Positions 8,357-19,801 of a DNA stretch of 49,501 nucleotides are shown here, piece after piece. Both the position numbers and the translations under genes were made by a program. Each line of letters starts with the position of its first letter. Position 1 is the first letter of the stretch. This stretch comes from an uncultured Pelagibacteraceae bacterium (GTDB lineage: Bacteria; Pseudomonadota; Alphaproteobacteria; Pelagibacterales; Pelagibacteraceae). Under the pieces are notes generated by a model. It searched no databases. It saw only the letters and a list, made by a program, of their open reading frames with translations, and was not told the DNA's origin. The stretch is from the NCBI GenBank assembly GCA_902581795.1, contig CACHPL010000006.1:1-49501 (forward strand), given 5' to 3'.

Positions 8357-11233
8357 ATGCTAAAAAAGATATTGATTAAAGGGGCTAAAGAGCACAATTT
8401 AAAAAACGTATCGTTAGAAATACCAAAAGAGAAAATGATAGTGATCACAGGCCTTTCTGGCTCTGGAAAGTCATCACTTGCATTTGACACAATATATGCA
8501 GAAGGCCAAAGACGTTACGTAGAAAGTCTTTCGGCATATGCTCGCCAATTTTTAGATAAAATGAAGAAACCCAATGTGGATTTAATTGAAGGATTGAGTC
8601 CAGCCATTTCTATAGAACAAAAAAATGCTCCGAAAAACCCAAGATCAACTGTGGCTACAGTAACCGAGATATATGATTATATGAGAGTATTATTTGCAAG
8701 AGTTGGAATTCCCTATTCTCCATTTACAGGAAAACCTATCGTGTCGCAATCTGTCAGTGAAATGGTAGATAAAGTTAAGACGCTTCCAAAAAACTGTACA
8801 ATTTTTTTACTATCACCTGTGGTTAGAGGAAGAAAGGGTGAATATAAAAAAGATATATTAAATTATAAAAAAAGAGGTTTTCAAAAAATAAAAGTAGATG
8901 GAAAATATTATGATATAAACGATTTTCCAGATTTAAATAAAAAAGTTAAACATGATATTTCGATCGTTGTAGACAGAATAGTTTTAAACTCTAAATTAGG
9001 TAATAGACTAGCAGATAGTATAGAGACTGCGCTTAACCTATCTAATGGTCTTTTAATAGCCGAATACGAAAATGAAACTATACCTAAAAAATTCAGAAAA
9101 AAAGAAACTATAATTTTTTCATCAAAATTTTCATGCCCAGAAAGCGGTTTTACAATTGAAGAAATTGAACCCAGATTATTTTCATTTAATAGTCCTTTTG
9201 GCGCATGTGAAGAGTGTGAAGGAATTGGTCATAATTTGAATGTTGATCCTAATTTAGTTGTTTCTGATAAAAATAAAACTATAGCTGACGGAGCAATAGA
9301 ACCGTGGGCTAAATCAACTTCTTTGTATTATGCTCAAACTTTATCTTCATTGGCTAAACACTATAAATTTACACTTGATACACAATGGAAAAAGCTACCA
9401 AAAAAATACCAAGACATAATTCTTTATGGTTCAGATGATGAAGAAATTAAATTTTATTACGATGATGGATATGAAAAATATAACACAAAAAAAACCTTTG
9501 AAGGTGTGGTTAACAATCTAGAAAGAAGATATTTGGAAACTGATAGTGATTGGAAAAGAGACGAAATAGCTCAATATCAAAGTGAAAGCAACTGCGATAA
9601 ATGCAAAGGTATGAGGTTAAAAGATGAAGCTTTGTGTGTAAAAATAAACAAACTAAACATAAGTGAAATCACGCAGTTCTCCATAGATAAATCTCAAAAA
9701 TGGTTTGCAGATCTTGAAAATATTTTAACATTAAGAGAGAAAAAAATTGCACAACATATTCTTAAAGAAATAAATGAAAGATTGAATTTTTTATTAAACG
9801 TTGGTTTAAACTATTTAACATTATCAAGAGAGTCCGGAACTCTTTCAGGTGGTGAGTCTCAAAGAATAAGGTTGGCATCTCAAATAGGTTCAGGTCTAAC
9901 AGGAGTTCTTTATGTTCTTGATGAACCATCAATTGGTTTGCATCAAAGAGACAATAAAAAACTTATAACTGCATTAAAAAAGTTAAGGGATTTAGGTAAT
10001 ACAGTTATAGTTGTCGAGCATGATATAGAAACTATGGAAAGTGCAGATCATATTATAGATTTGGGTCCAGAAGCTGGTTTAAATGGCGGTCATATTACTG
10101 CAGAAGGAAATTTAAAAAAAATTATAGAAACAGATGAAAGTATAACAGGAAATTATCTTTCTGGAAAAAAATATATACCGATTCCAAGAAAAAGAAGAGT
10201 CGCTAAAAATGGGAGATACTTGGAAATTCTCGGAGCAACGGGAAATAATCTACAAAATGCAAATTTAAAAGTTCCAACAGGAACTTTTACTTGTGTAACG
10301 GGAGTTTCAGGTAGTGGAAAATCTACCTTGGTTTTACAAACTCTCTACAACGCCCTTAATCTCACCTTAAATAAAAATAAATCTAGAAAATTGCCTAAGC
10401 CATTTAAAAATTACAAAGGTATTGAGCTTATTGATAAAGTCATTGATATAGATCAATCTCCAATAGGAAGAACGCCTAGATCTAACCCCGCAACATACAC
10501 TGGTGCTTTTGGGCCAATGCGAGATTGGTTTGCAAATCTTCCTGAGTCTAAAACTCGAGGATATAAACCCGGAAGATATTCTTTCAATGTTAGAGGTGGA
10601 AGATGTGAAACTTGTGAGGGTGATGGCGTTATAACTTATGAAATGCATTTTTTACCTGATGTGTATATACCCTGTGATGCTTGTAAAGGAACAAGATACA
10701 ATAGAGAAACTTTAGAAATCAAATTTAAAAACAAAAATATTGCAGATGTTCTAGATATGACTGTTGAGGAAGGATGTGTTTTTTTTAAGAATATCCCCAC
10801 TATTCATTCAAAATTATTAACACTAAAACATGTTGGCTTAGGCTATATAAAAATTGGGCAACAAGCCACAACATTGTCAGGTGGAGAGGCGCAAAGAATT
10901 AAATTAGCTAAAGAACTTTCAAAAAGATCTACTGGAAGAACGCTTTATATTTTAGATGAACCTACCACGGGCCTTCACTCGCATGATATAAAAAAATTAT
11001 TGGAAATATTACAGGCTTTTGTAAATACTGGTAATACTGTGGTTGTAATTGAACACAATTTAGATGTTATTAAAACAGCTGACTGGATAATTGATATGGG
11101 TCCCGAGGGTGGGGCCAAAGGTGGCAAAGTAATTGCTGAAGGATCACCAGAAAAAGTGGCAACAGTAGAAGGTAGTTATACAGGAAAATTTCTTAAAAAC
11201 CTAATAAATGACAAAATGAAAAAGACTGCATAA
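8357..11233 (+). CDS. uvrA: Excinuclease ABC subunit A
   Basis: DNA damage-recognition ATPase of nucleotide excision repair, 958 residues, full length. Two ABC modules are visible: Walker [11 protein letters not shown] near residue 32 and [10 protein letters not shown] near 650, signatures [12 protein letters not shown] and [12 protein letters not shown], and Walker [11 protein letters not shown] and [10 protein letters not shown]. The C-terminal zinc finger CETCEGDG...CDACKG is intact. In the N-terminal module the second cysteine is serine (CPESG), a pattern I recall from other alphaproteobacterial UvrA proteins. Start chosen as the ATG that gives the canonical [12 protein letters not shown]-terminus. 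Confidence 0.98.
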   Translation: MLKKILIKGAKEHNLKNVSLEIPKEKMIVITGLSGSGKSSLAFDTIYAEGQRRYVESLSAYARQFLDKMKKPNVDLIEGLSPAISIEQKNAPKNPRSTVATVTEIYDYMRVLFARVGIPYSPFTGKPIVSQSVSEMVDKVKTLPKNCTIFLLSPVVRGRKGEYKKDILNYKKRGFQKIKVDGKYYDINDFPDLNKKVKHDISIVVDRIVLNSKLGNRLADSIETALNLSNGLLIAEYENETIPKKFRKKETIIFSSKFSCPESGFTIEEIEPRLFSFNSPFGACEECEGIGHNLNVDPNLVVSDKNKTIADGAIEPWAKSTSLYYAQTLSSLAKHYKFTLDTQWKKLPKKYQDIILYGSDDEEIKFYYDDGYEKYNTKKTFEGVVNNLERRYLETDSDWKRDEIAQYQSESNCDKCKGMRLKDEALCVKINKLNISEITQFSIDKSQKWFADLENILTLREKKIAQHILKEINERLNFLLNVGLNYLTLSRESGTLSGGESQRIRLASQIGSGLTGVLYVLDEPSIGLHQRDNKKLITALKKLRDLGNTVIVVEHDIETMESADHIIDLGPEAGLNGGHITAEGNLKKIIETDESITGNYLSGKKYIPIPRKRRVAKNGRYLEILGATGNNLQNANLKVPTGTFTCVTGVSGSGKSTLVLQTLYNALNLTLNKNKSRKLPKPFKNYKGIELIDKVIDIDQSPIGRTPRSNPATYTGAFGPMRDWFANLPESKTRGYKPGRYSFNVRGGRCETCEGDGVITYEMHFLPDVYIPCDACKGTRYNRETLEIKFKNKNIADVLDMTVEEGCVFFKNIPTIHSKLLTLKHVGLGYIKIGQQATTLSGGEAQRIKLAKELSKRSTGRTLYILDEPTTGLHSHDIKKLLEILQAFVNTGNTVVVIEHNLDVIKTADWIIDMGPEGGAKGGKVIAEGSPEKVATVEGSYTGKFLKNLINDKMKKTA

Positions 11234-11259
11234 TAATTATTTTTGTGGTATAAATAATA

Positions 11260-11859
11260 ATGGTAAGCATATTACAATCACTATCTAAAACTGTTCATCT
11301 ATCGATTATTTTAGCAATTTTATTGTTTCTTGGATTGTTTTTTGCAGGTGGCGACTGGGCTTTTGATAGATTGTTTTGGAGCTGGTTGTTTAGATACTTA
11401 CACGTATTAGCTGGAATTATGTGGATTGGCCTTTTATGGTATCTAAACTTCGTTCAAATACCAAGTATGCCAAAATTATCTGAAGAACAAAAACCCGCGA
11501 TAATAAAAGTTATTGCTCCAGCAGTATTATTTTGGTTTAGATGGGCTGCTTTAGCAACAATTATTACTGGTTTAATCGTTGCCTACTTAAACGGCTATGT
11601 TCATGATGCAATGATTTTAGGAATAGGATCAGGTGGCAAAAATACAGCAATCGGCATTGGAATGTGGCTTGGTCTAATTATGGCTTTCAATGTATGGTTT
11701 ATTATATGGCCAAACCAAAAAAAAGTTTTGGGTATTGTTGAATGTGCTCCAGAAGACAAACCAAAACATTTGAAAACAGCAACTATCACATCAAGAGTTA
11801 ATACGCTTTTGTCCCTTCCAATGCTTTTGTCGATGGTTGTAGCTCAAAATCTTTACTAA
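11260..11859 (+). CDS. PuuD-like (COG3748) urate hydroxylase-type membrane protein, no cytochrome c domain
   Basis: A 199-residue protein with about five transmembrane segments. The stretch FRYLHVLAGIMWIGLLWYLNFVQ and the later FWFRWAALATIITG and WFIIWPNQKK match the membrane part of the PuuD/COG3748 family. Characterised PuuD proteins fuse this membrane domain to a C-terminal cytochrome c and oxidise urate; here there is no CxxCH motif and the protein ends right after the membrane domain. Function is therefore open: a stand-alone redox membrane subunit is possible, and no purine-degradation genes lie nearby. It follows uvrA by 26 bases and converges with secF, overlapping by four bases. Confidence 0.75.
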   Translation: MVSILQSLSKTVHLSIILAILLFLGLFFAGGDWAFDRLFWSWLFRYLHVLAGIMWIGLLWYLNFVQIPSMPKLSEEQKPAIIKVIAPAVLFWFRWAALATIITGLIVAYLNGYVHDAMILGIGSGGKNTAIGIGMWLGLIMAFNVWFIIWPNQKKVLGIVECAPEDKPKHLKTATITSRVNTLLSLPMLLSMVVAQNLY

Positions 11860-12770
11860 TTTTTTATATCGTCTTTATCTTTAGCAATTGTTTTATAAGT
11901 TACATTTAAATATTTCAAAATTGGGCTTGCAACAAAAATTGAAGAGTAAGTTCCTATTAAGACGCCAATAATCATTGCAAAAGAAAATCCTCTTAAAATT
12001 TCACCACCTAATATAAAAATTGACAATAAAGCTAATAAAGTTGTTACTGAAGTTATTATAGTTCTAGATAAAGTTTCGTTAATAGATATATTTGATATTT
12101 CCTTAATTTTAAAACTTGAGAACTTTGATAAATTTTCTCTTATCCTGTCATATATAACAACTGTATCGTTCATGGAATAACCCACTATTGTAAGAACAGC
12201 AGCAACTATAGATAAATTTATTTCCAAAGATAAAAGGGAAAACAAACCGATTGTAATCAGCACATCATGAAAAATGGCAATTATTGATCCAATACTAAAT
12301 TGCCATTCAAATCGTACCCAAATATAAAATAGCATAGCGCCTAAAGCCAAAACAATTGCTAATATGCCTGAATTAAGTAGTTCAGAGCTGACTTTAGGGC
12401 CAACATTTTCAACTCTTCTAAAATTTACTTCTGTTTGAAGATCCTTGATAATTTTTTCCTTAATAGTTTTAATATTTATATTTTTATCAAATTGTTTTCT
12501 TTCAAATTTAATCAAATAATCTCCATCTTTACCAAACTCTTTCACATTGAGATCACCAAGATTTATATTTGAAAGTGAGGAACGAATATCTGAAATTTTA
12601 ATCGAATTAGAAACCACCCTTAGCTCTATTAGAGTGCCACCCTTAAAATCAATACCAAAATTTAAACCCTTAAAAATTATTAAAATTAAACTTACAGTTA
12701 CCATAAATAAGGATATTATATTGGCGGTTTTAAAATAATCAGTAAAATTATATTTTGTTGAGACTGTCAT
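11856..12770 (-). CDS. secF: Protein translocase subunit SecF
   Basis: Proton-driven accessory subunit of the Sec translocon, working with SecD on the periplasmic side. At 304 residues it has the six-helix RND fold. The N-terminal GLNFGIDFKGGTLIELR follows the first membrane helix, the periplasmic P1-like head spans about residues 45-130, and VGYSMNDTVVIYDRIREN is the conserved helix-4 motif. It overlaps secD by four bases (stop/start coupling), so SecD and SecF are likely made together. Normal in all respects. Confidence 0.97.
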   Translation of the reverse strand: MTVSTKYNFTDYFKTANIISLFMVTVSLILIIFKGLNFGIDFKGGTLIELRVVSNSIKISDIRSSLSNINLGDLNVKEFGKDGDYLIKFERKQFDKNINIKTIKEKIIKDLQTEVNFRRVENVGPKVSSELLNSGILAIVLALGAMLFYIWVRFEWQFSIGSIIAIFHDVLITIGLFSLLSLEINLSIVAAVLTIVGYSMNDTVVIYDRIRENLSKFSSFKIKEISNISINETLSRTIITSVTTLLALLSIFILGGEILRGFSFAMIIGVLIGTYSSIFVASPILKYLNVTYKTIAKDKDDIKN

Positions 12771-14317
12771 GCCAAAAGCTTTTTCTCTTTATTTTTTAAA
12801 ACTATAATTGAACTTAAATGTCTTGATATAAAGTACGCTGAAAATAAAGTTGTAATTAAACCAATTGATAATGTAACAGCAAAACCTTTTATAGGACCTG
12901 AACCAAAAATAAATAGTATTATTGCTGCAATCAATGTTGTGATATTGGCGTCTAAAATAGTAACTATTGATCTTTTAAAACCTAGATCAAAAGCTTGTAT
13001 GTTTGAGTTTTCTTTTTTTAGTTCTTCTTTTACTCGTTCAAAAATAAGAACGTTGGCATCAACAGCCATGCCCACTGTTAATATAATTCCAGCAATTCCT
13101 GGAAGAGTTAATGTTGCCTCTAAAAGAGTCAAAATTCCCATTAACATCAATAGATTAGAAATAAGAGAGATGTTAGCGATAATTCCAAAAAATTTATACT
13201 TAACTATCATAAATAGAATAACTAACGCAAAACCAACAATTAATGATAGTGAACCTGCATCTATTGAATCTTGACCAAGATCTGGTCCGACAGTTCTTTC
13301 TTCAACAATAGATAATGGTGCAGGTAAAGCTCCCGAACGAAGTAGAAGAGATAAATCAGTAGCTTCCTGAAAAGTAAAGCTGCCTGATATAACTCCTTTA
13401 CCTCCAGTTATGGAATCTTGTATAACAGGGGCGCTAATGGCTTCATTATCAAGAATTATAGCAATTTTCTTTCCAATATTTTTTGAAGTAGCTTGACCAA
13501 ATCTTTTTGCCCCTAGCCTATCTAAAGTAAAAGTTACTATAGGTTGATTATTTAAATTATCATATTTAGGCTGTGCATCGATTAAATTCGATCCACTTAA
13601 GATAACCCTTTTACTTACAATAATATCTTCACCTGTGTCATTAAGATTGAAAGTTTCACTTCCAAAATCACTTTTTTCATCTGTAACTAATCTAAAACTT
13701 AATTGTGCAGTTTTACCTAATAGATCTTTAATTCTCTCAGGGTTTTTTACGCCCGGCAATTCAACTAAAATACGATTACTGCCCCTTTTTAAAATAGATG
13801 GTTCTTTAGTTCCAATTTCATCAATTCTTCTTCTCACAATCTCAATTGATTGATCTACAGCAGCTGAACGTAAATTTAAAACACCGTGTTTCGATAACTT
13901 TATTTTAATTTCATTTTTAACAAATTCATAATCTAGCTCGAAAGCATTAAATTTTGTTAAAAAAAGATTAATATCGTTATTCTTGTCATTAAATAATTTC
14001 TCGAATTTATTATTATTTAAATTATCAATATTAAAGATAATCACGTTGTCATTAATAGAAAAGTTTTTAAAAATAATGTTATTTTCTATTAATTTTTTTT
14101 TCAAAGGAATGACTTTGGATTGAATATGTCTTTTCTCAAGAGGTGAGCTATCAACTTCTAAAAGTAGATAAGAGCCTCCCTGTAAATCTAAACCTAAATT
14201 TATTTTTTTTTTAATAAAAAAATTATCTGATTGTTTGAAATTTAAAAAAGAGAAAAAACTTACGATAATAAAAGTCAAATAAACAACGACTATTTTTGTC
14301 TTTGAAAAATTTAACAC
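12767..14317 (-). CDS. secD: Protein translocase subunit SecD
   Basis: The 516-residue SecD. INLGLDLQGGSYLLLEVD after the first membrane helix is the family hallmark. The P1 head has RRRIDEIGTKEPSI and GVKNPERIKDLLGKTAQL, and the membrane half carries GMAVDANVLIFERVKEEL, with the aspartate used in proton coupling. It pulls or releases secreted proteins on the periplasmic side of SecYEG. Gene order yajC-secD-secF is the usual one; secD starts six bases after the yajC stop. Confidence 0.97.
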   Translation of the reverse strand: MLNFSKTKIVVVYLTFIIVSFFSFLNFKQSDNFFIKKKINLGLDLQGGSYLLLEVDSSPLEKRHIQSKVIPLKKKLIENNIIFKNFSINDNVIIFNIDNLNNNKFEKLFNDKNNDINLFLTKFNAFELDYEFVKNEIKIKLSKHGVLNLRSAAVDQSIEIVRRRIDEIGTKEPSILKRGSNRILVELPGVKNPERIKDLLGKTAQLSFRLVTDEKSDFGSETFNLNDTGEDIIVSKRVILSGSNLIDAQPKYDNLNNQPIVTFTLDRLGAKRFGQATSKNIGKKIAIILDNEAISAPVIQDSITGGKGVISGSFTFQEATDLSLLLRSGALPAPLSIVEERTVGPDLGQDSIDAGSLSLIVGFALVILFMIVKYKFFGIIANISLISNLLMLMGILTLLEATLTLPGIAGIILTVGMAVDANVLIFERVKEELKKENSNIQAFDLGFKRSIVTILDANITTLIAAIILFIFGSGPIKGFAVTLSIGLITTLFSAYFISRHLSSIIVLKNKEKKLLA

Positions 14318-14323
14318 GGAGAA

Positions 14324-14602
14324 TTATTTCTTAACTTCTTTCTTCAGAAGACCTTGAACTGTATTTTTAATAATTTGAACTTTTACACCATCTGAAATGA
14401 CAACCTCTATTCTATCATCTTCCATAACTCTTTCAACTTTGCCAATGATTCCACCGGAAGAAATAATTTCATCCCCTCTTTTTAAATTTTGAACCATATT
14501 TCTATGTTCTTTAACTTTTTTTTGCTGCGGTCTAATTAAGAAAAAATAGAAAATAACAAAAATTAAAACTAAAGGAATAAATTGTGCAAATTGTGAGTTC
14601 AT
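14324..14602 (-). CDS. yajC: Preprotein translocase accessory subunit YajC
   Basis: A 92-residue single-pass membrane protein: transmembrane helix at about residues 9-23, followed by FLIRPQQKKVKEH, RGDEIISSGGIIGKV and a basic C-terminal tail, all typical of YajC. It associates with SecDF in the holotranslocon. First gene of the yajC-secD-secF unit; about 54 bases separate it from the serS stop upstream, and no strong hairpin was seen in that gap. Confidence 0.95.
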   Translation of the reverse strand: MNSQFAQFIPLVLIFVIFYFFLIRPQQKKVKEHRNMVQNLKRGDEIISSGGIIGKVERVMEDDRIEVVISDGVKVQIIKNTVQGLLKKEVKK

Positions 14603-14656
14603 ACTCTGGTAAATATATTAATAATTTTATTTAAACAACTTATTTTTAAAAAATTC

Positions 14657-15898
<1,242 letters not shown>

Positions 15899-15906
<8 letters not shown>

Positions 15907-16663
15907 TATCTTTATTTTTTTCAGTTAATTTTACAGACAATATAGACAATTCATACAATATTAACAAAGGTATTGCCAAGCCAATTTGAGTAATAGGATC
16001 TGGTGGAGTTAATATTGCTGCAGCAGCAAAAATTATAACAATAAAATATCTTCTTCTTTCTTTTAAATATTTGGAGTCAATAGCCCCCACTCTTGCAAGA
16101 AGATTGAGTATCACTGGGAGTTGAAAACTTAAACCAAATGCAAAAATTAATCTCATAATCAATGATAAGTATTCATTTACCTTTGCTTCAAGTTGAATTG
16201 GTAAAGAATTTAAATGACCGCTTGTTTCAAAAGATAAAAAGAATTTTATTGCTAACGGCATCACAAGGTAATACACAAGCATGCCTCCTAGTAAAAATAA
16301 AACTGGAGTGGCTATTAAATAAGGAAGTAATGCCTTTTTCTCATTTTGGTACAGACCGGGTGCAATAAATTTCCATATTTGTGTGAGCAAAATTGGGCTG
16401 CCTAAAAAAATTGCAGAGAAAAAAGCTACTTTTAAATATGTTATAAAAGTTTCATGAAGAGCAGTGAATATAAGTCTTCTCTCGATACCGTCATCTTGAA
16501 CCGCTTTTGCATATGGATCCACTAAAAAGTTGAAAATACTTTCTGCAAAAATATAGCCTATTATGAATATTACAAAAATGAATATTAATGACTTGATAAG
16601 TCTAGATCTCAATTCAGAAAGATGGCCTACAAAAGTATTTGGATCGGTTTTTTTTTCACTCAT
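15899..16663 (-). CDS. tatC: Sec-independent translocase subunit TatC
   Basis: The 254-residue polytopic core of the twin-arginine translocase, which binds the RR signal peptide. Family landmarks are FVGHLSELRSRLIKS at the N-terminus (with the conserved glutamate), PILLTQIWKFIAPGLYQNEKK in the first cytoplasmic loop region, and FGLSFQLPVILNLLARVG in the fourth helix. Six membrane helices are predicted by eye. It overlaps tatB by eight bases and serS by eight bases. A probable Tat substrate, the M48 lipoprotein, is encoded at 2076-2918. Confidence 0.97.
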
Positions 16664-16886
16664 CTTTTTCTTTTGCCTTATTGGTTTCTTTAGAATACTT
16701 TTTTTCTATAGGCACTTCCTCATCAACAACTTCGTTGACTTTTTGTTGAATATCAGTGAAATATCTTTTGGTTGAACCTATCCAATTACCAATTTTTTTT
16801 AAAACTAATGGAAAATCCTTGGGACCAATGAACAATATAGCTACTAAAACAACTATTAGTAATTCAAACCATCCAATTTGTGGCAT
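16656..16886 (-). CDS. tatB: Sec-independent translocase subunit TatB
   Basis: A 76-residue TatA/B family protein with N-terminal QIGWFELLIVVLVAILFIGPKDFP: the glutamate in the helix and the GPKDFP hinge distinguish TatB from TatA. An amphipathic helix and a charged, lysine-rich tail follow. It is shorter than the E. coli protein (171 residues), as is common in compact alphaproteobacterial genomes. It lies six bases after tatA and overlaps tatC. Confidence 0.92.
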   Translation of the reverse strand: MPQIGWFELLIVVLVAILFIGPKDFPLVLKKIGNWIGSTKRYFTDIQQKVNEVVDEEVPIEKKYSKETNKAKEKDE

Positions 16887-16892
16887 TATTAA

Positions 16893-17081
16893 TTAGTTAT
16901 TTTTAGAGTTAGAATCTTCGTCTTTTTTATTATCAATAGAACTATCTTCAGAGGACATGCCTTTTTTGAAACTTTTTATACCTTTAGCCACATCTCCCAT
17001 TAAACTTGAAATTTTTCCTCTACCAAATAATAGCACAACCAAAACGACTACTATTGCAATTTGCCAAAAACTTATACCCAT
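16893..17081 (-). CDS. tatA: Sec-independent translocase subunit TatA
   Basis: A 62-residue protein with the TatA pattern: a short hydrophobic helix ([19 protein letters not shown]), the [16 protein letters not shown] hinge and amphipathic helix, and an acidic serine-rich tail. TatA forms the pore-like assembly of the Tat system. It is the first gene of tatA-tatB-tatC and follows scpB by about 40 bases. Confidence 0.94.
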   Translation of the reverse strand: MGISFWQIAIVVVLVVLLFGRGKISSLMGDVAKGIKSFKKGMSSEDSSIDNKKDEDSNSKNN

Positions 17082-17121
17082 ACATTGATACTATACAAAA
17101 AAAACAATTAAATAAATATAT

Positions 17122-17811
17122 TTATTCTTCTGTTTTTGGGGTCTCTTTTAAAGCTTGGTCGATTTCTGAATATATATTATCTTTTTTCTCGCTAGATTGC
17201 TCTTTAAAAAATTTACCTGTTCCAAAAATAGATGAGTCCACAGAAGAACTATCTATAAGACCTGCAGATCCCAGTTCTTCAACAGTTGGTAAATCAGACA
17301 ATTTTTGAATATTGAAATGGGTTAAGAAAACGTCAGTAGTGACATATTGCAATGGTTTACCAGGCACATTTTTTCTACCAGAAGATCTGACCCAATCTAA
17401 TTCCAACAGTGTTTCTAAAGTATTTGTTGCAAAAGCAACACCTCTTATTGACTCAATTTCTGAACGAGTAACAGGTTGGTGATAAACAATAATAGCTAGT
17501 GTTTCAATAGTGGCTTTTGATAATTTTTTTTGAGTGGATTTTTGTAATGACATTAATTTCGAAAGATTTGAAGCAGTTCTAAATGACCATTTGCCAGACA
17601 AACAAACCAAATTTATACCTCTGTCAGCGTAGTCGTTTTTTAATTTTTCAAGAATTTTTTTGATATCAGTATTAGTTCCTATTCTCTTTTCTATGGTATC
17701 AACATCTAATGGTTCATCAGATGCAAAAATAACTGCTTCGATTTCTCTTTCTAGTTTATTTTTTTTTTTAGGAAAGCTAATAACGTTATCTTTTTCTTTA
17801 CTTTTATCCAT
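17122..17811 (-). CDS. scpB: Segregation and condensation protein B
   Basis: A 229-residue ScpB that binds ScpA and SMC in chromosome condensation. It has two winged-helix domains: LEREIEAVIFASDEPLDVDTIEKRIG near the N-terminus, and the second domain with SKATIETLAIIVYHQPVTRSEIESIRGV and GRKNVPGKPLQYVTT, the most conserved part of the family. The C-terminal tail from about residue 180 is variable. The gene starts six bases downstream of scpA, as in most alphaproteobacteria. Confidence 0.95.
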   Translation of the reverse strand: MDKSKEKDNVISFPKKKNKLEREIEAVIFASDEPLDVDTIEKRIGTNTDIKKILEKLKNDYADRGINLVCLSGKWSFRTASNLSKLMSLQKSTQKKLSKATIETLAIIVYHQPVTRSEIESIRGVAFATNTLETLLELDWVRSSGRKNVPGKPLQYVTTDVFLTHFNIQKLSDLPTVEELGSAGLIDSSSVDSSIFGTGKFFKEQSSEKKDNIYSEIDQALKETPKTEE

Positions 17812-17817
17812 TATAAT

Positions 17818-18585
17818 CTATCTATTTTTTAATCTCATAGGAGTATGGGTTTCACTTTTAATAAATAAATCACTAAACAACTCACTTTGTTTAATATTTA
17901 TTATACCATCTTTTGTTAATTCTAAGCTAGCTGCAAAAATTGCTGCAAGACCGGTTCTCTTGAGATTGTAAGATTTTCCATATGAACTAGGAATAAGTTC
18001 ATCAATTTTTTTCCATTGATCAATAAGTTTCATGTTATCTTTAATCTGTTTTATACCTTCTTGAGTAGTCATGACGGGAAGCTTAGGTATATTAACTCTT
18101 TGAAACAAAGATTGGCTTTTAAAATTTGCGTATGTTTTCAATAATTCATAAATAGTTATTTTATAAAGAGAATTATTTTCTGATTTATGAATATTTTTAG
18201 TACCTCTATAAAAAATATCTCTACCAATTCTTTTTCTTTTTAAAAGTTGATCAGAAAGTAATCTAATTAATTCTAATTTTTTTAATTGTAATTTTAGTTT
18301 CTCGGCAATTTCAGTAGCTTTAAAATTATCATCATCATCTTCTGGTAAAAGTAATTTTGATTTAAGATAAGCTAACCATGTTGCCATCAGAAGATATTCA
18401 AAAGCAGTATCTAAATTTTTATCTTTAAATTTTTTTATAAACTCTAAAAAATGATTAGCCAGTATAGTTATCGAAATTTTTGTTAAATCAACTTTTTGAT
18501 TTTTAGCCAATTCTAAAAGTGTCTCAAGTGGGCCGGAATAATTTGGAATTTCAATAGAAATTTCTTTATGAATTGGCGACTCCAT
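17818..18585 (-). CDS. scpA: Segregation and condensation protein A (kleisin)
   Basis: A 255-residue bacterial kleisin that bridges the SMC heads. The N-terminal YSGPLETLLELAKNQKVDLTKISI and the segment TAFEYLLMATWLAYLKSKLLLPE are diagnostic; the C-terminal winged helix (FAASLELTKDGIINIKQSELFSDL) is present. It is translated directly before scpB and directly after nagZ, in the common order nagZ-scpA-scpB. No anomaly seen. Confidence 0.95.
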   Translation of the reverse strand: MESPIHKEISIEIPNYSGPLETLLELAKNQKVDLTKISITILANHFLEFIKKFKDKNLDTAFEYLLMATWLAYLKSKLLLPEDDDDNFKATEIAEKLKLQLKKLELIRLLSDQLLKRKRIGRDIFYRGTKNIHKSENNSLYKITIYELLKTYANFKSQSLFQRVNIPKLPVMTTQEGIKQIKDNMKLIDQWKKIDELIPSSYGKSYNLKRTGLAAIFAASLELTKDGIINIKQSELFSDLFIKSETHTPMRLKNR

Positions 18586-18594
18586 TATTTAATT

Positions 18595-19542
18595 TTATCT
18601 TAAAAATTTATAGAATTGTGATGTTTTTTTTGTTGTAAAACTGTCTATTTTTTTCATATTTTTTAATAAAACTGATGATTCTTTTATATTTCCTCCACAA
18701 TATAGCGCAAGATTGCATCCTGATCGAATGGCTTTGTGAGCATTAAATATGATGTTTTTACCAAGTGCCTTCATAGATATGTCGTCAGATATTATTAAAC
18801 CCTTAAAATTTAGCTTTTTTCTTATAATTCTATCAATCAATATTTCCGAATGAGTAGCGGGATTTGTAGGATCAATTTTTTTATAAATTATATGCGCGGT
18901 CATAACAAAATTAGATTTATTATTCTTGAATGTACTAAAGTCTTTGTTTAGTAATTTTTCTAAAGAATAATTAACTACAGATTTTTTATGATGAGTATCA
19001 AAACTTGAATAACCATGACCTGGTATGTGTTTTGATACGCTGCCAATTTTTTTACTCCTCAAAAAATCAATACAGATATTACCTAGAGATATAATTGTTT
19101 TTAAATGGTTTGAATAACTCCGATTACCTATAATTTTGTGTGCTTTTTTATGAATCACATCTAACACAGGTATAGTATTTATATTAACACCAGTTTTATT
19201 TAATATATTACATATAGAATTTAAATATTCTTTGTATAAATTTTCGCCTATAAACTTGTCGTTTTCAAAAAATTTTCCAAAATATCTTTGTGAAAAACCA
19301 CTTGTATCAAAAATTCTAGAAAATCTAGAGACTCTACCACCTTCCTCATCAACAAGAATTGGGTAACAAGGATCTCTTAATAATTTCCTTATTTTAGTAG
19401 TTAGTTCTACTAATTGTTTAATACTTTTAATATTTCTTTTAAAAAGGATAACTCCCCAGGGTTTTTCATTAAAAATCAAACTACTTTCATCACGCGAAAG
19501 TGTAGTTCCCTTCAAACTTATTATTAAAGATTTTCTATTCAT
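18595..19542 (-). CDS. nagZ: Beta-N-acetylhexosaminidase NagZ (GH3)
   Basis: A cytoplasmic glycoside hydrolase family 3 enzyme that removes GlcNAc from imported anhydromuropeptides during peptidoglycan recycling. At 315 residues it is the usual size. VDEEGGRVSRF is the substrate-binding loop, SVSKHIPGHGYSSFDTHH carries the catalytic histidine region, and LIISDDISMKAL includes the nucleophile aspartate (SDD). It overlaps the preceding small membrane-protein gene by eight bases, implying coupled translation. Confidence 0.93.
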   Translation of the reverse strand: MNRKSLIISLKGTTLSRDESSLIFNEKPWGVILFKRNIKSIKQLVELTTKIRKLLRDPCYPILVDEEGGRVSRFSRIFDTSGFSQRYFGKFFENDKFIGENLYKEYLNSICNILNKTGVNINTIPVLDVIHKKAHKIIGNRSYSNHLKTIISLGNICIDFLRSKKIGSVSKHIPGHGYSSFDTHHKKSVVNYSLEKLLNKDFSTFKNNKSNFVMTAHIIYKKIDPTNPATHSEILIDRIIRKKLNFKGLIISDDISMKALGKNIIFNAHKAIRSGCNLALYCGGNIKESSVLLKNMKKIDSFTTKKTSQFYKFLR

Positions 19543-19801
19543 TAATATTTAACAAATCCCAATATTTTCTTTTCTTGTAATTTTTTTCTAAGACATTTTC
19601 AGAATTATAATCAATTATATTGGCGGTATCGTTATCAAGTATAGGTAAATTTGAATTTTTCTTAGTAATATTATTTTTAATATTGTAACGATTATCAATA
19701 ATCATTGATATATGCTCCTGGGAAAAGTATTTTATAAAAATAAAGAAAAAAAATAAAAATACTAATAATAGTAAACAAATATTTATAAATTTTTTAAACA
19801 T
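19535..19801 (-). CDS. Small single-pass membrane protein, positional counterpart of a SPOR-domain protein
   Basis: An 88-residue protein with one N-terminal transmembrane helix (residues about 4-25, leucine/phenylalanine rich) and an asparagine-rich outer part without a recognisable domain. In other alphaproteobacteria the gene between argS and nagZ often encodes a longer membrane protein with a C-terminal SPOR domain that binds denuded glycan strands. Here the same position holds only the membrane anchor and a short tail. Reality is supported by start/stop overlap with both argS and nagZ. Function not assigned. Confidence 0.65.
   Translation of the reverse strand: MFKKFINICLLLLVFLFFFFIFIKYFSQEHISMIIDNRYNIKNNITKKNSNLPILDNDTANIIDYNSENVLEKNYKKRKYWDLLNINE

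Noticed and set aside
9130-9240. UvrA first zinc finger missing a cysteine (CPESG)
   Set aside because: I recall the same Cys-to-Ser pattern in other alphaproteobacterial UvrA proteins, so it is probably a lineage trait and not a new loss. It was not checked by alignment.
12939-13274. Long antisense reading frame opposite secD, and similar frames opposite guaB, argS and others
   Set aside because: They lie wholly inside strongly conserved genes, have no family motifs, and mirror the codon bias of the real gene.
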